Shown: positions 34,055-42,328 of the stretch, piece after piece
How positions within the stretch are numbered: the first letter of the stretch is position 1
Layout of the letters: the number at the start of each line of letters is the position of its first letter
Assembly: GCA_025454925.1 (NCBI GenBank)
Contig: JALONM010000048.1
Coordinates: 1-44,328 of the forward strand
From: Cytophagaceae bacterium
Lineage (GTDB): Bacteria; Bacteroidota; Bacteroidia; Cytophagales; Cytophagaceae
Length of the DNA: 44,328 nt
Reading direction: 5' to 3'
Translations under genes and position numbers: made by a program
Notes under the pieces: model-generated
The model's database searches: none
The model's input: the letters and a program-made list of their open reading frames with translations, nothing else
Told to the model about the DNA's origin: nothing

Positions 34055-34591
34055 TCAGGGAAGGTGTTTTTTGAAATCTTCTATCATGTAATTTCCCCAG
34101 CCAATATCCTGGTAAAGAACGTTGCCTGTGGTGTCAATAATGTAAAAACGAGGTACAAGGTCAGGGGCAAATAAAGATGATACAGCAGCTGATGAGTCGG
34201 CGATTACAGGCAACCTGAACTGAGTTTGTGCTTGCCATTGCAATAGCGCTTGCTCGGTATGGTGTCTTCCGATCGCAAGAACCTGAAAGGGTTGAGCAGT
34301 TTTACCAAATTCAGCATCCAAGGCAGGCAGTGCTTCTTTACACGTGCCACACCAAGTGGTAAAAAGAATAACCAATGTTTTTTTTTGACTTCCTTTTCCA
34401 ATGACCCAGCGTTGTCCATTCAATGAGCTTACCTCTATGGAAGGCACGGAATCAATAGGCTGCAATGAAGCCAGTTCTTTTGGAGTGATGCCTGCTGGGA
34501 TATTTTTTTTGCTGAGCGACACAGTTGGTCTGCTGCAAGAAAGTATACAGCAGAGAAGGAAAAGGGAAAAACAGGTCGATACTATTCTCAT
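34055..34591 (-). CDS. Thioredoxin-like lipoprotein (TlpA/ResA family)
   Basis: The 178-residue protein has a lipoprotein signal with Cys19 after CCILS, then a thioredoxin fold with LFTTWCGTCKEALPAL; the redox pair is CGTC (81-84). The family reduces disulfides in the envelope, often during cytochrome c maturation. The stop converges on the GH9 gene, with 4 bases between. It lies downstream of metK on the same strand, with a stable hairpin between them and only 18 bases from hairpin to ATG. Confidence 0.85.
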   Translation of the reverse strand: MRIVSTCFSLFLLCCILSCSRPTVSLSKKNIPAGITPKELASLQPIDSVPSIEVSSLNGQRWVIGKGSQKKTLVILFTTWCGTCKEALPALDAEFGKTAQPFQVLAIGRHHTEQALLQWQAQTQFRLPVIADSSAAVSSLFAPDLVPRFYIIDTTGNVLYQDIGWGNYMIEDFKKHLP

Positions 34592-34608
34592 AAGAGTTAT
34601 AATACAAG

Positions 34609-34630
34609 AAAGGGAGCCGAAGCTCCCTTT
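34609..34630 (-). terminator. Hairpin between metK and the TlpA-like gene
   Basis: A perfect 9-bp stem, AAAGGGAGC with GCTCCCTTT, closes a four-base loop that reads TTCG on the minus strand. It follows the metK stop (34637) by 6 bases. The T tract after it on the minus strand is weak (TTTCTTG), so some read-through into the next gene is possible. Confidence 0.65.
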
Positions 34631-34636
34631 TATTAT

Positions 34637-35890
34637 TTAAAGCTGAAATGCTTTTTTGATTTTATCTACGTAGTCTAATTTTTCCCAGGTAAATAACTCT
34701 ACTTCGAGTGTTTGCTTGGTTCCATCAGGTTTCGTAAACTCTTTTTTCACGGTGCTTGCTTCACGTCCCATGTGGCCATAGGCGGCTGTTTCAGAATACA
34801 TAGGGTTGCGAAGTTTCAAGCGTTGTTCGATGGCATACGGACGCATGTCGAATAGTTCTTCCACTTTCTTGGCAAGTTCGCCATCGCTGATTTTTAGCTT
34901 GGAAGTGCCATACGTGTTGATGTATAAACCACAAGGTTTTGCTACACCGATGGCATAAGAAACTTGTACCAATACCTCATCGCAAACACCGGCTGCTACC
35001 AGATTTTTGGCAATATGGCGTGTTGCATAGGCGGCCGAACGGTCTACTTTGGATGGGTCTTTCCCGGAAAACGCACCACCACCGTGGGCGCCTTTACCTC
35101 CGTAAGTGTCTACGATGATTTTACGGCCAGTCAGTCCGGTATCACCGTGAGGTCCACCAATTACAAATTTTCCGGTTGGGTTAATGTGGTAGGTGATTTT
35201 GTCGTTGAACAATGCTTGCAGTTCTGGTTTAAGTTGAGCTTTTACTCTTGGTACCAAAATATTGATTATATCCGCTTTGATTTTTGCAAGCATTTTCTCG
35301 TCGCTATCAAAGTCGTCGTGCTGTGTGGAAATAACAATGGTGTCGATGCGTTGCGGCTGATTGCTATCAGAATATTCAATAGTTACCTGTGATTTTGCAT
35401 CCGGACGCAAATAGGTAATGTCTTTGTTTTCGCGACGTAAGGCAGCTAATTCCAATAATAACTTGTGAGCCAGGTCCAACGCAAGAGGCATGTAGTTGTC
35501 GGTTTCACGGCTAGCGTATCCAAACATCATCCCTTGGTCACCAGCGCCTTGTTCTTCCGGATTTTTGCGTTCAACACCTTGGTTAATGTCTGAGGACTGT
35601 TCGTGTATGGCAGATAAAATACCGCAGGAGTTGGCTTCGAACATGTATTCTGATTTGGTGTATCCGATTTTACGGATTACTTCGCGTGCAATTTTTTGTA
35701 CATCCAGGTTGGCTGTGGATTTTACCTCTCCTGCAAGTACAACTTGACCGGTAGTTACCAATGTTTCACACGCTACTTTGGAACTCGCGTCAAACGCAAG
35801 GAAGTTGTCGATTAAGGCATCCGATATCTGATCGGCGACTTTATCAGGATGTCCTTCTGATACCGATTCGGAGGTAAATAAATAGGGCAT
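34637..35890 (-). CDS. metK: S-adenosylmethionine synthetase
   Basis: MetK makes S-adenosylmethionine from methionine and ATP in the cytoplasm, the methyl and radical donor for methylases and radical SAM enzymes. The 417-residue protein opens [17 protein letters not shown] with the ATP-binding His14, has [12 protein letters not shown] (115-126) and a Gly-rich loop with [19 protein letters not shown]. Length is close to the family's (about 385-420). The start is supported by a promoter at 35931-35962. It is transcribed away from the RsmI-like gene, with a hairpin after the stop. Confidence 0.97.
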   Translation of the reverse strand: MPYLFTSESVSEGHPDKVADQISDALIDNFLAFDASSKVACETLVTTGQVVLAGEVKSTANLDVQKIAREVIRKIGYTKSEYMFEANSCGILSAIHEQSSDINQGVERKNPEEQGAGDQGMMFGYASRETDNYMPLALDLAHKLLLELAALRRENKDITYLRPDAKSQVTIEYSDSNQPQRIDTIVISTQHDDFDSDEKMLAKIKADIINILVPRVKAQLKPELQALFNDKITYHINPTGKFVIGGPHGDTGLTGRKIIVDTYGGKGAHGGGAFSGKDPSKVDRSAAYATRHIAKNLVAAGVCDEVLVQVSYAIGVAKPCGLYINTYGTSKLKISDGELAKKVEELFDMRPYAIEQRLKLRNPMYSETAAYGHMGREASTVKKEFTKPDGTKQTLEVELFTWEKLDYVDKIKKAFQL

Positions 35891-35930
35891 ATTCTTTTTG
35901 AGCTAAATGTTCTTTTTTATACTAAAGGGC

Positions 35931-35962
35931 CGAAAATAAGTAAAAAGCAACTTAGATTCAAA
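35931..35962 (-). promoter_or_regulatory. metK promoter
   Basis: On the minus strand: TTTG (35962-35959), 20 bases, then TATTTTCG (35938-35931), one mismatch to TAnnTTTG. It leaves a leader of about 35 nt before the metK ATG. No SAM riboswitch was recognised in the leader. Confidence 0.65.
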
Positions 35963-35984
35963 TGGTATCATCCATCTTGCCGCA

Positions 35985-36698
35985 TTAATGACCTGCAAAC
36001 AACAAAAAGATGGCAGGAGATTTACCCAGCACTGGAATGGTCTTTTGTTTCCATTGTTGCACAGGCTGGCTCCAGATGCGTTCATCTAAAGTGCTAATGT
36101 CGGCCGCTACACACAGGCGGGTATCCTTTTCCAACAGGTTTACCAAGTCTTGTAACAACTTATCGTTGCGGTAGGGAGTCTCAATGAACAATTGCGTTTG
36201 TTGACGGGTTTTACTCTCTTTTTCCAGGGTTTTAATGGCTTTGGCGCGTTGCTCTTTATCAATGGGCAAATATCCATGAAAACAGAATTGTTGTCCGCTG
36301 AAGCCCGAAGCCATAAGCGCAAGCAGAATAGAGCTGGGTCCCACCAGGGGAATTACTTTCCGGCCATTCTGATGGGCTATCGACACGGCCAAGGCTCCCG
36401 GGTCGGCTATGCCTGGGCAGCCTGCTTCCGATAATACACCTATCGGTTCCTCCTTGGGAACTGACTTCATCCAGGAAACAATGTCAGCTTTCTCCGAGTC
36501 TTTGGTCAGCTCTTTGAAATGCATTGTATCCAGTACCAATCCTAATTTCCTTGAGCTGATAAACCGGCGAGCAGTGCGAAGGTTTTCGACCAGGAAATAA
36601 CGAATATTTTTTAATTGAGTGTCGATATAAAGCGGCACGGCCTCTGCCGCCGCTGCGTCGTCGCCCAATGGGCATGGTATTAAGATTAATGACGGCAT
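35985..36698 (-). CDS. RsmI-like tetrapyrrole-methylase family methyltransferase (short form)
   Basis: The 237-residue protein (from ATG 36698) has GVLSEAGCPGIADPGALAV and VIPLVGPSSILLALMASGFSGQ, hallmarks of the RsmI branch of the tetrapyrrole methylases, where RsmI 2'-O-methylates C1402 of 16S rRNA. It is shorter than RsmI (about 280 residues) and has PCPLGDD where RsmI has TPIGN, so it may be the Bacteroidota RsmI-like paralogue rather than RsmI itself. The frame extends upstream to 36761, but ATG 36698 (MPSLILIPCPLGDD) matches the family start. A TAAATTTG element at 36845-36852 may drive it. Confidence 0.75.
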   Translation of the reverse strand: MPSLILIPCPLGDDAAAAEAVPLYIDTQLKNIRYFLVENLRTARRFISSRKLGLVLDTMHFKELTKDSEKADIVSWMKSVPKEEPIGVLSEAGCPGIADPGALAVSIAHQNGRKVIPLVGPSSILLALMASGFSGQQFCFHGYLPIDKEQRAKAIKTLEKESKTRQQTQLFIETPYRNDKLLQDLVNLLEKDTRLCVAADISTLDERIWSQPVQQWKQKTIPVLGKSPAIFLLFAGH

Positions 36699-37012
36699 AA
36701 GTAATGTTGTTATTGCCTTTTCTGAAATTCCGGCGCAATTACACTGTTGTGTAGACGCCATCTGCGTCGGTCATACTCCCGTTTCTTACCCCCAATGGAT
36801 GTGACACTGCACACGTAAAGGAATTCTTTAGGCTAGTATGGCTTCAAATTTAGGTCTTTGAGTCGATTGGCGTATAAACCAGCGACTTAAATTTCAAATA
36901 AATCTAAAATTTTCTTAACATTGCTCATTAGTATGGTCGCCAATAATTGGGTTAAAGTACTGTACTAGTTCGAATACGTTTACGTTTGATGCATAAAGTA
37001 TATACAGACACT
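36699..37012. other. Divergent promoter region
   Basis: This 314-base stretch lies between the divergent RsmI-like gene and the foldase gene. It holds TAAATTTG on the minus strand at 36845-36852, an exact -7 consensus (no good -33 box), and TACGTTTG on the plus strand at 36981-36988, also an exact -7 consensus. Imperfect inverted segments surround 36845-36895. No gene is seen. Confidence 0.5.
36981..36988 (+). promoter_or_regulatory. -7 element of the foldase gene
   Basis: TACGTTTG matches TAnnTTTG exactly, but no clear -33 TTTG is found at the usual spacing. It overlaps the in-frame ATG at 36986, which supports the lipoprotein start at 37013. Confidence 0.45.
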
Positions 37013-39289
37013 ATGAAAAATTTCGTTGCAGCCGCCTTTGCCGTAATGGCGTTGCATGCCTGTAAATCAGGCAAAAGTCCCAGCTCTTCGACCACTGCCT
37101 CTACAGAGCCTGTCATTGCCAGGTATGGTCAGTATCCGGTTTATTCGCCAGAGTTCCAATATGTATACAAAAAGAATAATGCGAACGCCCAGGATGCCTA
37201 CTCCAATCAATCCATCAAAGATTATTTAAACCTCTACCTAAACTTTAAAATGAAGGTAAAAGAGGCGGAGGAATTAGGTCTTGATACAGCGAGTTCATTC
37301 AAGAAAGAATTGGAAGGCTACCGCAAGCAATTGGCACAGCCGTATCTGACAGAGAAAAGTGTAACCGAACAACTTACCCGCGAAGCTTACGAGCGCATGA
37401 AAACCGAAGTTCATGCTGCACACATTCTCATTAATGTAGGACCGGATGCGGACCCTGCCGACACTTTAAAAGCCTGGAATAAAATTTCCGATATCCGCAA
37501 GAAAGCCCTCGCAGGAGAAAATTTCAATAAACTGGCTTCCGCTTATTCCGAAGATCCCTCTGCCAAAAAGAATGGGGGAGATTTAGGTTATTTTACTGCC
37601 CTGCAAATGGTTTATCCTTTTGAAGATGCGGCTTATAAAACACCCGCAGGAAGTATTTCTGAAATTGTAAGAACACGTTTTGGATATCATATTTTAAAAG
37701 TATTTGAATCTCGGCCTTCACAAGGCCAGGTGCGTGTGGCTCACATCATGGTAAGGGCTACTTCTGGCCTGAGCGCGGAAGACTCCGTTGCAGCCAAACA
37801 AAAGGTTGATGAAATTTATAAACGTGTGAAAGCAGGCGAAAACTGGGAACAACTTTGTAATCAGTTTTCCGATGACGTAAATTCCAAATCGAAAGGAGGA
37901 GAATTGCCTTGGTTCTCTGTAGGGAAAATGATTCCATCGTTTGAAGAAGTTTCATTTAAGTTGGAAAACCCTGGTGATATTGCGGCTCCTGTTCAAACTC
38001 CTTATGGCTGGCACGTAATTAAAATGCTGGAGCGTAAGAAATTGGAGTCGTATCAGGAGCTTGAGCCAAGTTTGAAATCTAAAGTATCAAAAGATTCCCG
38101 CTCCGAACTTAATAAAACCGTAATGCTTCAACGGTTGAGAAAAGAAAATAACTTGCAGGAAAATTCTAAAGGCTTGGATATTGCTTTGTCCAAAGCCGAC
38201 AGCACGCTCATTAATGGAGCATTCTTCCGTTCGGCAGAGGAGAAAGAGAATGTAGAAGTGTTTACAATCAAATCAGAAAAATATACGGTTAATAATTTTC
38301 TCGATTACGTAAAGGCTAATCAACGTCCTAAAAAAGGAATTTCCCCTCAACAATACATGCGTCAATTATACAAAGACTATGTAAATGCCTCTCTGATGGC
38401 TTATGAAGAAGCTCATTTGGAAGAGAAATATGTAGACTATAAAATGCTGGTGCGTGAATACCGCGATGGCATTTTACTATTCCAGTTAATGGACGATAAA
38501 GTGTGGTCCAAAGCGGTAGAAGATACAGCTGGCTTGCGTTCTTTCTTTAACAAGAATAACGCAAACTACAAATGGGATACTCGTGCTTTTGCAACCATTT
38601 ACAATGTGAAAGACCAGGCAACTCTGGAGCAATTGAAAAAGGAGTTGGGAACAGAATACTTTGCTGTTGCGGAACCTAAAATTGAGGCCGTTAGTTACGA
38701 TTCTAAATCAGTGGCGTTAAGCACCGATATTAAAAAGAAAGCAGATCAAAGCATTCCAGCGCTTGTAAAGGATAAAAATTTGATTTTGGAATTAGCAACA
38801 AGCTTTGGCAAAGAAGAAAATACTTCTATTGCCACGCAACGTGCCGATAGCGTAAAGAACTATTTGGTTTCCAGAGGAATTTCAAAAGATCGTATTCGAT
38901 TTGCCGCTGCTCAGAAATCAGCAGATGGAAAAGGAAGCCTGGCATTCAAATTTTATTCTTCTTCTAAAAAAGTATTAGAAAGTAAATTTAATGAAAAAGC
39001 TCCCCTTACCTTGGAAGTGAAAGAGGGTGCATTTCAAAAAGGTGAAAATGCATTGGTAGATGCAGTGGAATGGAAGAAAGGCTCTTATACCTTGGAAAAA
39101 GAAGGAAGAGTGTACTATGTTGTGATTACCAAAGTAGAAGAGGCCCGTCTCAAAACCTTTGAAGAATCCAGAGGTTTGTCTATTTCAGATTATCAGAATT
39201 ATCTGGAGAAGCAATGGATCGAAGAACTTAGAAAGAAATACCCTCCTGTAGTGTATGAGGAGGAAGTATCTAAAATGGTAAAACAATAA
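37013..39289 (+). CDS. PpiC/SurA-type peptidyl-prolyl isomerase lipoprotein with OmpA-like segment
   Basis: The 758-residue protein begins at ATG 37013 with a lipoprotein signal (LHAC, Cys17). Two parvulin-type rotamase domains follow (about 133-233 and 240-340), each with HILI/HIMV, a GGDLGYF/GGELPWF segment and a GYHILKV/GWHVIKM ending. They are flanked by long helical chaperone-like parts. Residues about 572-650 (TDIKKKADQSIPALVKDKN, RADSVKNYLVSRGISKDRI) look like an OmpA-type peptidoglycan-binding fold that has lost some typical residues. Such proteins fold outer-membrane proteins in the periplasm. The frame reaches 36986, but that ATG is inside the promoter. A strong terminator follows. 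Confidence 0.85.
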   Translation: MKNFVAAAFAVMALHACKSGKSPSSSTTASTEPVIARYGQYPVYSPEFQYVYKKNNANAQDAYSNQSIKDYLNLYLNFKMKVKEAEELGLDTASSFKKELEGYRKQLAQPYLTEKSVTEQLTREAYERMKTEVHAAHILINVGPDADPADTLKAWNKISDIRKKALAGENFNKLASAYSEDPSAKKNGGDLGYFTALQMVYPFEDAAYKTPAGSISEIVRTRFGYHILKVFESRPSQGQVRVAHIMVRATSGLSAEDSVAAKQKVDEIYKRVKAGENWEQLCNQFSDDVNSKSKGGELPWFSVGKMIPSFEEVSFKLENPGDIAAPVQTPYGWHVIKMLERKKLESYQELEPSLKSKVSKDSRSELNKTVMLQRLRKENNLQENSKGLDIALSKADSTLINGAFFRSAEEKENVEVFTIKSEKYTVNNFLDYVKANQRPKKGISPQQYMRQLYKDYVNASLMAYEEAHLEEKYVDYKMLVREYRDGILLFQLMDDKVWSKAVEDTAGLRSFFNKNNANYKWDTRAFATIYNVKDQATLEQLKKELGTEYFAVAEPKIEAVSYDSKSVALSTDIKKKADQSIPALVKDKNLILELATSFGKEENTSIATQRADSVKNYLVSRGISKDRIRFAAAQKSADGKGSLAFKFYSSSKKVLESKFNEKAPLTLEVKEGAFQKGENALVDAVEWKKGSYTLEKEGRVYYVVITKVEEARLKTFEESRGLSISDYQNYLEKQWIEELRKKYPPVVYEEEVSKMVKQ

Positions 39290-39290
39290 T

Positions 39291-39332
39291 TTTAAATTAA
39301 AAAGAGGACTACAGTCCTCTTTTTAATTTAAA
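39291..39332 (+). terminator. Strong bidirectional-type terminator after the foldase gene
   Basis: TTTAAATTAAAAAGAGGAC pairs perfectly over 19 bp (39291-39309 with 39314-39332) around the loop TACA; the 3' arm contains TCTTTTT. Confidence 0.85.
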
Positions 39333-39439
39333 AAAGGTAAGTGGAAAGTTAATAAAAGGTAAATCATGCATCGGTTTGACTTATCGAAAAGATGTAGAAG
39401 TGAACGGTCTGTAAGTAGTGTATTTTAAATCGAACAGGT

Positions 39440-39682
39440 ATGCGTACAATTTTGGAAATCCCCCATCCTGACTTCAAGGTAACGGTGTATGCGTGGAATA
39501 ATAAATATATCATCAAACTTGAAAAAGGTAACTACGAGCAAACGTATAAGATAAGCGAATTGGATGTTACTGGTGATGAAGATATCAAAGCGATTATTGA
39601 AGATATGGAGTTTGTGCAATCTGCCAAACAACGTTTTATCGAGATGAATGCATCGTTGAATGAATCATTAAATAAAATTTAG
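39440..39682 (+). CDS. Small conserved Bacteroidota-type protein, function unknown
   Basis: The 80-residue protein, MRTILEIPHPDFKVTVYAWN followed by NKYIIKLEKGNYEQTYKI, has about four beta strands and then two helices (EDIKAIIEDMEFVQSAKQRFIEMNASL). It has no signal peptide, so it is cytoplasmic. The compositional bias and even codon pattern support a real gene. It follows a strong terminator and converges with the oxygenase gene, so it is transcribed alone. I recall similar small proteins in other Bacteroidota, but no function is known to me. Confidence 0.7.
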   Translation: MRTILEIPHPDFKVTVYAWNNKYIIKLEKGNYEQTYKISELDVTGDEDIKAIIEDMEFVQSAKQRFIEMNASLNESLNKI

Positions 39683-39700
39683 ATAGGTATCATCCTAGAA

Positions 39701-40321
39701 TTACCGCAGCATCCAGCCAGTAACGCTGTACCGTTCGCGCGTGGCTGGAATGACTTCATGTTCCAGTAAAGCACTGTCGAAAATTACCATTCTACCTGCT
39801 TCAGGGAGTATGGTAATTTTTTTTTCTTTTTCTCCCTGTTCTTCAGAAGGAATATATACAACCAAGGCCCCACCTTCAGTGTCTTTCCAGTTAGAGTTTA
39901 AATAGGTAATAATAGATAAGGTGCGTCTGCTGCTGCTTTTGAAACGATCGAGGTGCCGTTTGTAATACGTTCCGGTAGGATAATAAGCGAAATGAATTTC
40001 AGATTCCTGTAGTCCCAGGAATAAGGTTCTGTTGAGGCCCTTTATCAGCAGGTTAACTTTTTCTAAGTAGGCTTGCACAGCAGGCAAGTGAAGGCATTGG
40101 TCCAGCCAAAGAATGTAATCTCCTCGGATGTCTGTTCGTATTTGCTGATCTTGTTGTCTGCCTATGGATGCCTGGTGGAACGTACCAGATTCTTGTTCCT
40201 GTTTTAATGCGGCTAACAATTCTTCGGTGAGTGTGTTGGAAATAAAATGATCCACTACCGAATATCGTTTCTCTGCAAGTTCATCGGCCAGGGCCTCCAT
40301 CCAATCGGGTATTTCATTCAT
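39701..40321 (-). CDS. 2-oxoglutarate/Fe(II) oxygenase, prolyl-hydroxylase-like
   Basis: The 206-residue protein has a double-stranded beta-helix fold with the iron triad His123 and Asp125 (YKRHLDRF) and His188 (LLEHEV), and a likely 2-oxoglutarate-binding Arg197 in RERYSVTGW. YYPTGTYYKRHLD is typical of the prolyl 4-hydroxylase/EGL9-like group. The substrate is unknown; protein side chains, including ribosomal or elongation-factor residues, are known for relatives. It overlaps the upstream trmN6 gene by 8 bases, so it is part of a two-gene operon. Confidence 0.85.
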   Translation of the reverse strand: MNEIPDWMEALADELAEKRYSVVDHFISNTLTEELLAALKQEQESGTFHQASIGRQQDQQIRTDIRGDYILWLDQCLHLPAVQAYLEKVNLLIKGLNRTLFLGLQESEIHFAYYPTGTYYKRHLDRFKSSSRRTLSIITYLNSNWKDTEGGALVVYIPSEEQGEKEKKITILPEAGRMVIFDSALLEHEVIPATRERYSVTGWMLR

Positions 40322-41018
40322 GGTGCTTGAGTTTTAAATAGTAAGGTTCCAGTAAATGAAAAAAAGCGTCCGTGTAAGATCTGTCGCTCTTGTAAATGCT
40401 GAGTTTTTCTTTTTTAAGAGATTCTTCTTTTCTGGAGAATGTTGCTATTTCCCGGATTGGTTTTTCTTCATCCTGATTGCTTACCAAACAGGAATACGTA
40501 TGAAAAAAATGATACGATTGCATCTCTTTTTGGAAAAGACTCATTTCATAAGGAGGGAGCAGGATCCAGCTTTTTCCTTCCGGTCCCAGCAGTCTGTTGA
40601 TACAGGTTGCCAGTTCTGCGAAGCTAAGATGCTCTTGTTGCATCGCATTGTTGCGCGCCTCGTTAGGAGAACGCAGGGAATGGCGGAAGAAGGGAGGGTT
40701 GGAGAGGATCAAATCAAAAGGAGCATCGGTGTTGAATGTTCGAATATCACCAGGTAGGATTTTTACGCGGTCTGCCCAGGGCGATTGATTGGCATTGCGG
40801 GCGCCTTCCATAGCGGCTTCGGCATTCAATTCCAATCCTAGAATGTGTGCTTTGCTTCGTTGTGCCAGCATTACGCTGAGTAGACCTGTTCCTGCTCCGA
40901 TATCAAGTATGGTGTTGGCCTGTTCTGCGTCTATCAAGGCGCCAAAGAGACAGGAGTCGGTGCACACTTTCATGGCATTCGACTCCTGATGGATGGTGAA
41001 TTGTTTGAACCGGAACAT
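40314..41018 (-). CDS. trmN6: tRNA1(Val) A37 N6-methyltransferase (TrmN6/YfiC)
   Basis: The 234-residue protein opens with FRFKQFTIHQESNAMKVCTD and has the SAM motif LDIGAGTGLLS (38-48), ELNAEA and the catalytic NPPF (107-110) for N6-adenine methylation. Length and order match the TrmN6/YfiC family, which modifies A37 of tRNA1(Val). It overlaps the oxygenase gene at its 3' end by 8 bases. The aldo/keto reductase gene lies 18 bases upstream on the same strand. Confidence 0.9.
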   Translation of the reverse strand: MFRFKQFTIHQESNAMKVCTDSCLFGALIDAEQANTILDIGAGTGLLSVMLAQRSKAHILGLELNAEAAMEGARNANQSPWADRVKILPGDIRTFNTDAPFDLILSNPPFFRHSLRSPNEARNNAMQQEHLSFAELATCINRLLGPEGKSWILLPPYEMSLFQKEMQSYHFFHTYSCLVSNQDEEKPIREIATFSRKEESLKKEKLSIYKSDRSYTDAFFHLLEPYYLKLKHHE

Positions 41019-41036
41019 GCTTCTGAAATTGTGAAA

Positions 41037-42059
41037 TTACTTTCTCCAGTGATTGTCGATGTTCCCCTGTTGTTCGCCATAAATAATATTCCGGACATTT
41101 TCTGAACGTAGAAAGTCGTGTGGAAAACCAGGTTCTATTTCTGAAACTGTTTGTAGTTCCCGCATAGCATCTGGAGAGAGTTCCATGCGAATGGCTTGGA
41201 GGTTGTCGGCCATTTGTTCCGCTTTACGTGCGCCCAGAATGGGTACCATAATGCCTGCTTGTTGCATTACCCATCGCAGCGCTACCTGTGCCGGACTATA
41301 TCCATGGCTCTTAGCAATGTCTACTACTTTTTGGGCAATGGCTGTATTTTTTTCATTAAGCTTAGCATGCCCTTCTTTTATTCTTCCTGCTTCGTTTTGT
41401 AAGTATTTGCCGGTGAGTGCCCCCGATCCTAAAGGTGCCCAAGGTGTGATGGCCATGCCCAAGTGGCGGGCCATCGGAAGGAGATCACGCTCCACTGTGC
41501 GCTGCACCAGGCTGTATTCCACCTGTAGTCCTGCAAACGCATTCCAGCCTCTCAATTCAGCAATGGTATTACATCTTGATACCAGCCAGGCCGGAGTATC
41601 GGAGATCCCGAGGTAAAGTACCTTTCCGCTGCGCACCATGTCTTCCAAAGCTCGCATAATTTCTTCTTCACCCGTGGTAAAATCCCAGGCATGCAACCAT
41701 AAGATATCGAGGTGGGAAGTGCGAAGTCGTTGCAAACTGCCTTCCAGTGAGCGCACCATATTCTTCCGGTGATTGCCGGCATGGTTGGCATCTTTGCGGT
41801 CGAACAAAGTATACTTGCTTGCCAAAACAAAATGGTCCCGGTCGGATGCAATAAATTCGCCCACCCATTTTTCGCTGGTGCCCTCCGTATATCGATTCGC
41901 CGTATCGATGAAGTTGCCACCAGCCTGGCAATATAAGTCGAACATTTTTTTGCTCTCATCATAATCCGCTCCCCAGCCCCATTCGGTTCCGAAGGTCATG
42001 GTTCCTAACGATAACTCTGAAACCCGCAGGCCTGTTTTTCCAAATAATTTGTATCGCAT
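41037..42059 (-). CDS. Aldo/keto reductase
   Basis: The 340-residue protein is a TIM-barrel NADPH-dependent oxidoreductase of the aldo/keto reductase superfamily. The catalytic tetrad is visible: Asp52 and Tyr57 in FIDTANRYTEG, Lys82 in LASKYT and His123 in LWLHAWD. The C-terminal ILGARKAEQMADNLQA contains the cofactor-binding RKxxQ-type helix. The substrate cannot be read from the sequence. It is the first of three same-strand genes (with trmN6 and the oxygenase), with an 18-base gap to trmN6. Confidence 0.9.
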   Translation of the reverse strand: MRYKLFGKTGLRVSELSLGTMTFGTEWGWGADYDESKKMFDLYCQAGGNFIDTANRYTEGTSEKWVGEFIASDRDHFVLASKYTLFDRKDANHAGNHRKNMVRSLEGSLQRLRTSHLDILWLHAWDFTTGEEEIMRALEDMVRSGKVLYLGISDTPAWLVSRCNTIAELRGWNAFAGLQVEYSLVQRTVERDLLPMARHLGMAITPWAPLGSGALTGKYLQNEAGRIKEGHAKLNEKNTAIAQKVVDIAKSHGYSPAQVALRWVMQQAGIMVPILGARKAEQMADNLQAIRMELSPDAMRELQTVSEIEPGFPHDFLRSENVRNIIYGEQQGNIDNHWRK

Positions 42060-42282
42060 AAAAAATGATTCAATGTGTATATCAGAATAATTTATTTCTC
42101 CCTACTCTTTTTAAATGCCTGACACGTTTGAAAACGTCGGCCAAAGAAATCGGAATAAGTGGTGAAAAACCCATGGATACTGTTTTCACCTTTGAGTTTT
42201 TTACATGATTCAAAAGTAATGAAAAGGTAAGGAATGTTCCGGCTCCGGGGCTATAATTTATAGATTCTTTGTATGAAAAGTA

Positions 42283-42290
42283 TATCTTTG
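42283..42290 (+). promoter_or_regulatory. -7 element of the GT2 gene
   Basis: TATCTTTG is an exact TAnnTTTG. It lies 38 bases before the ATG at 42329 and just before the in-frame GTG at 42296. The best TTTG nearby (42268-42271) is only 11 bases away, so the -33 box is unclear. Confidence 0.5.
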
Positions 42291-42328
42291 CATAAGTGCT
42301 TATAAATCAGGATTGGCCTGTATTCCTT

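Noticed and set aside
34964-35392. 142-codon plus-strand frame inside metK
   Set aside because: Antisense to metK, which has all its conserved motifs.
42296-42328. GTG start 33 bases upstream in the GT2 gene
   Set aside because: It lies at the likely transcription start after TATCTTTG at 42283-42290; ATG 42329 gives the normal family N-terminus.
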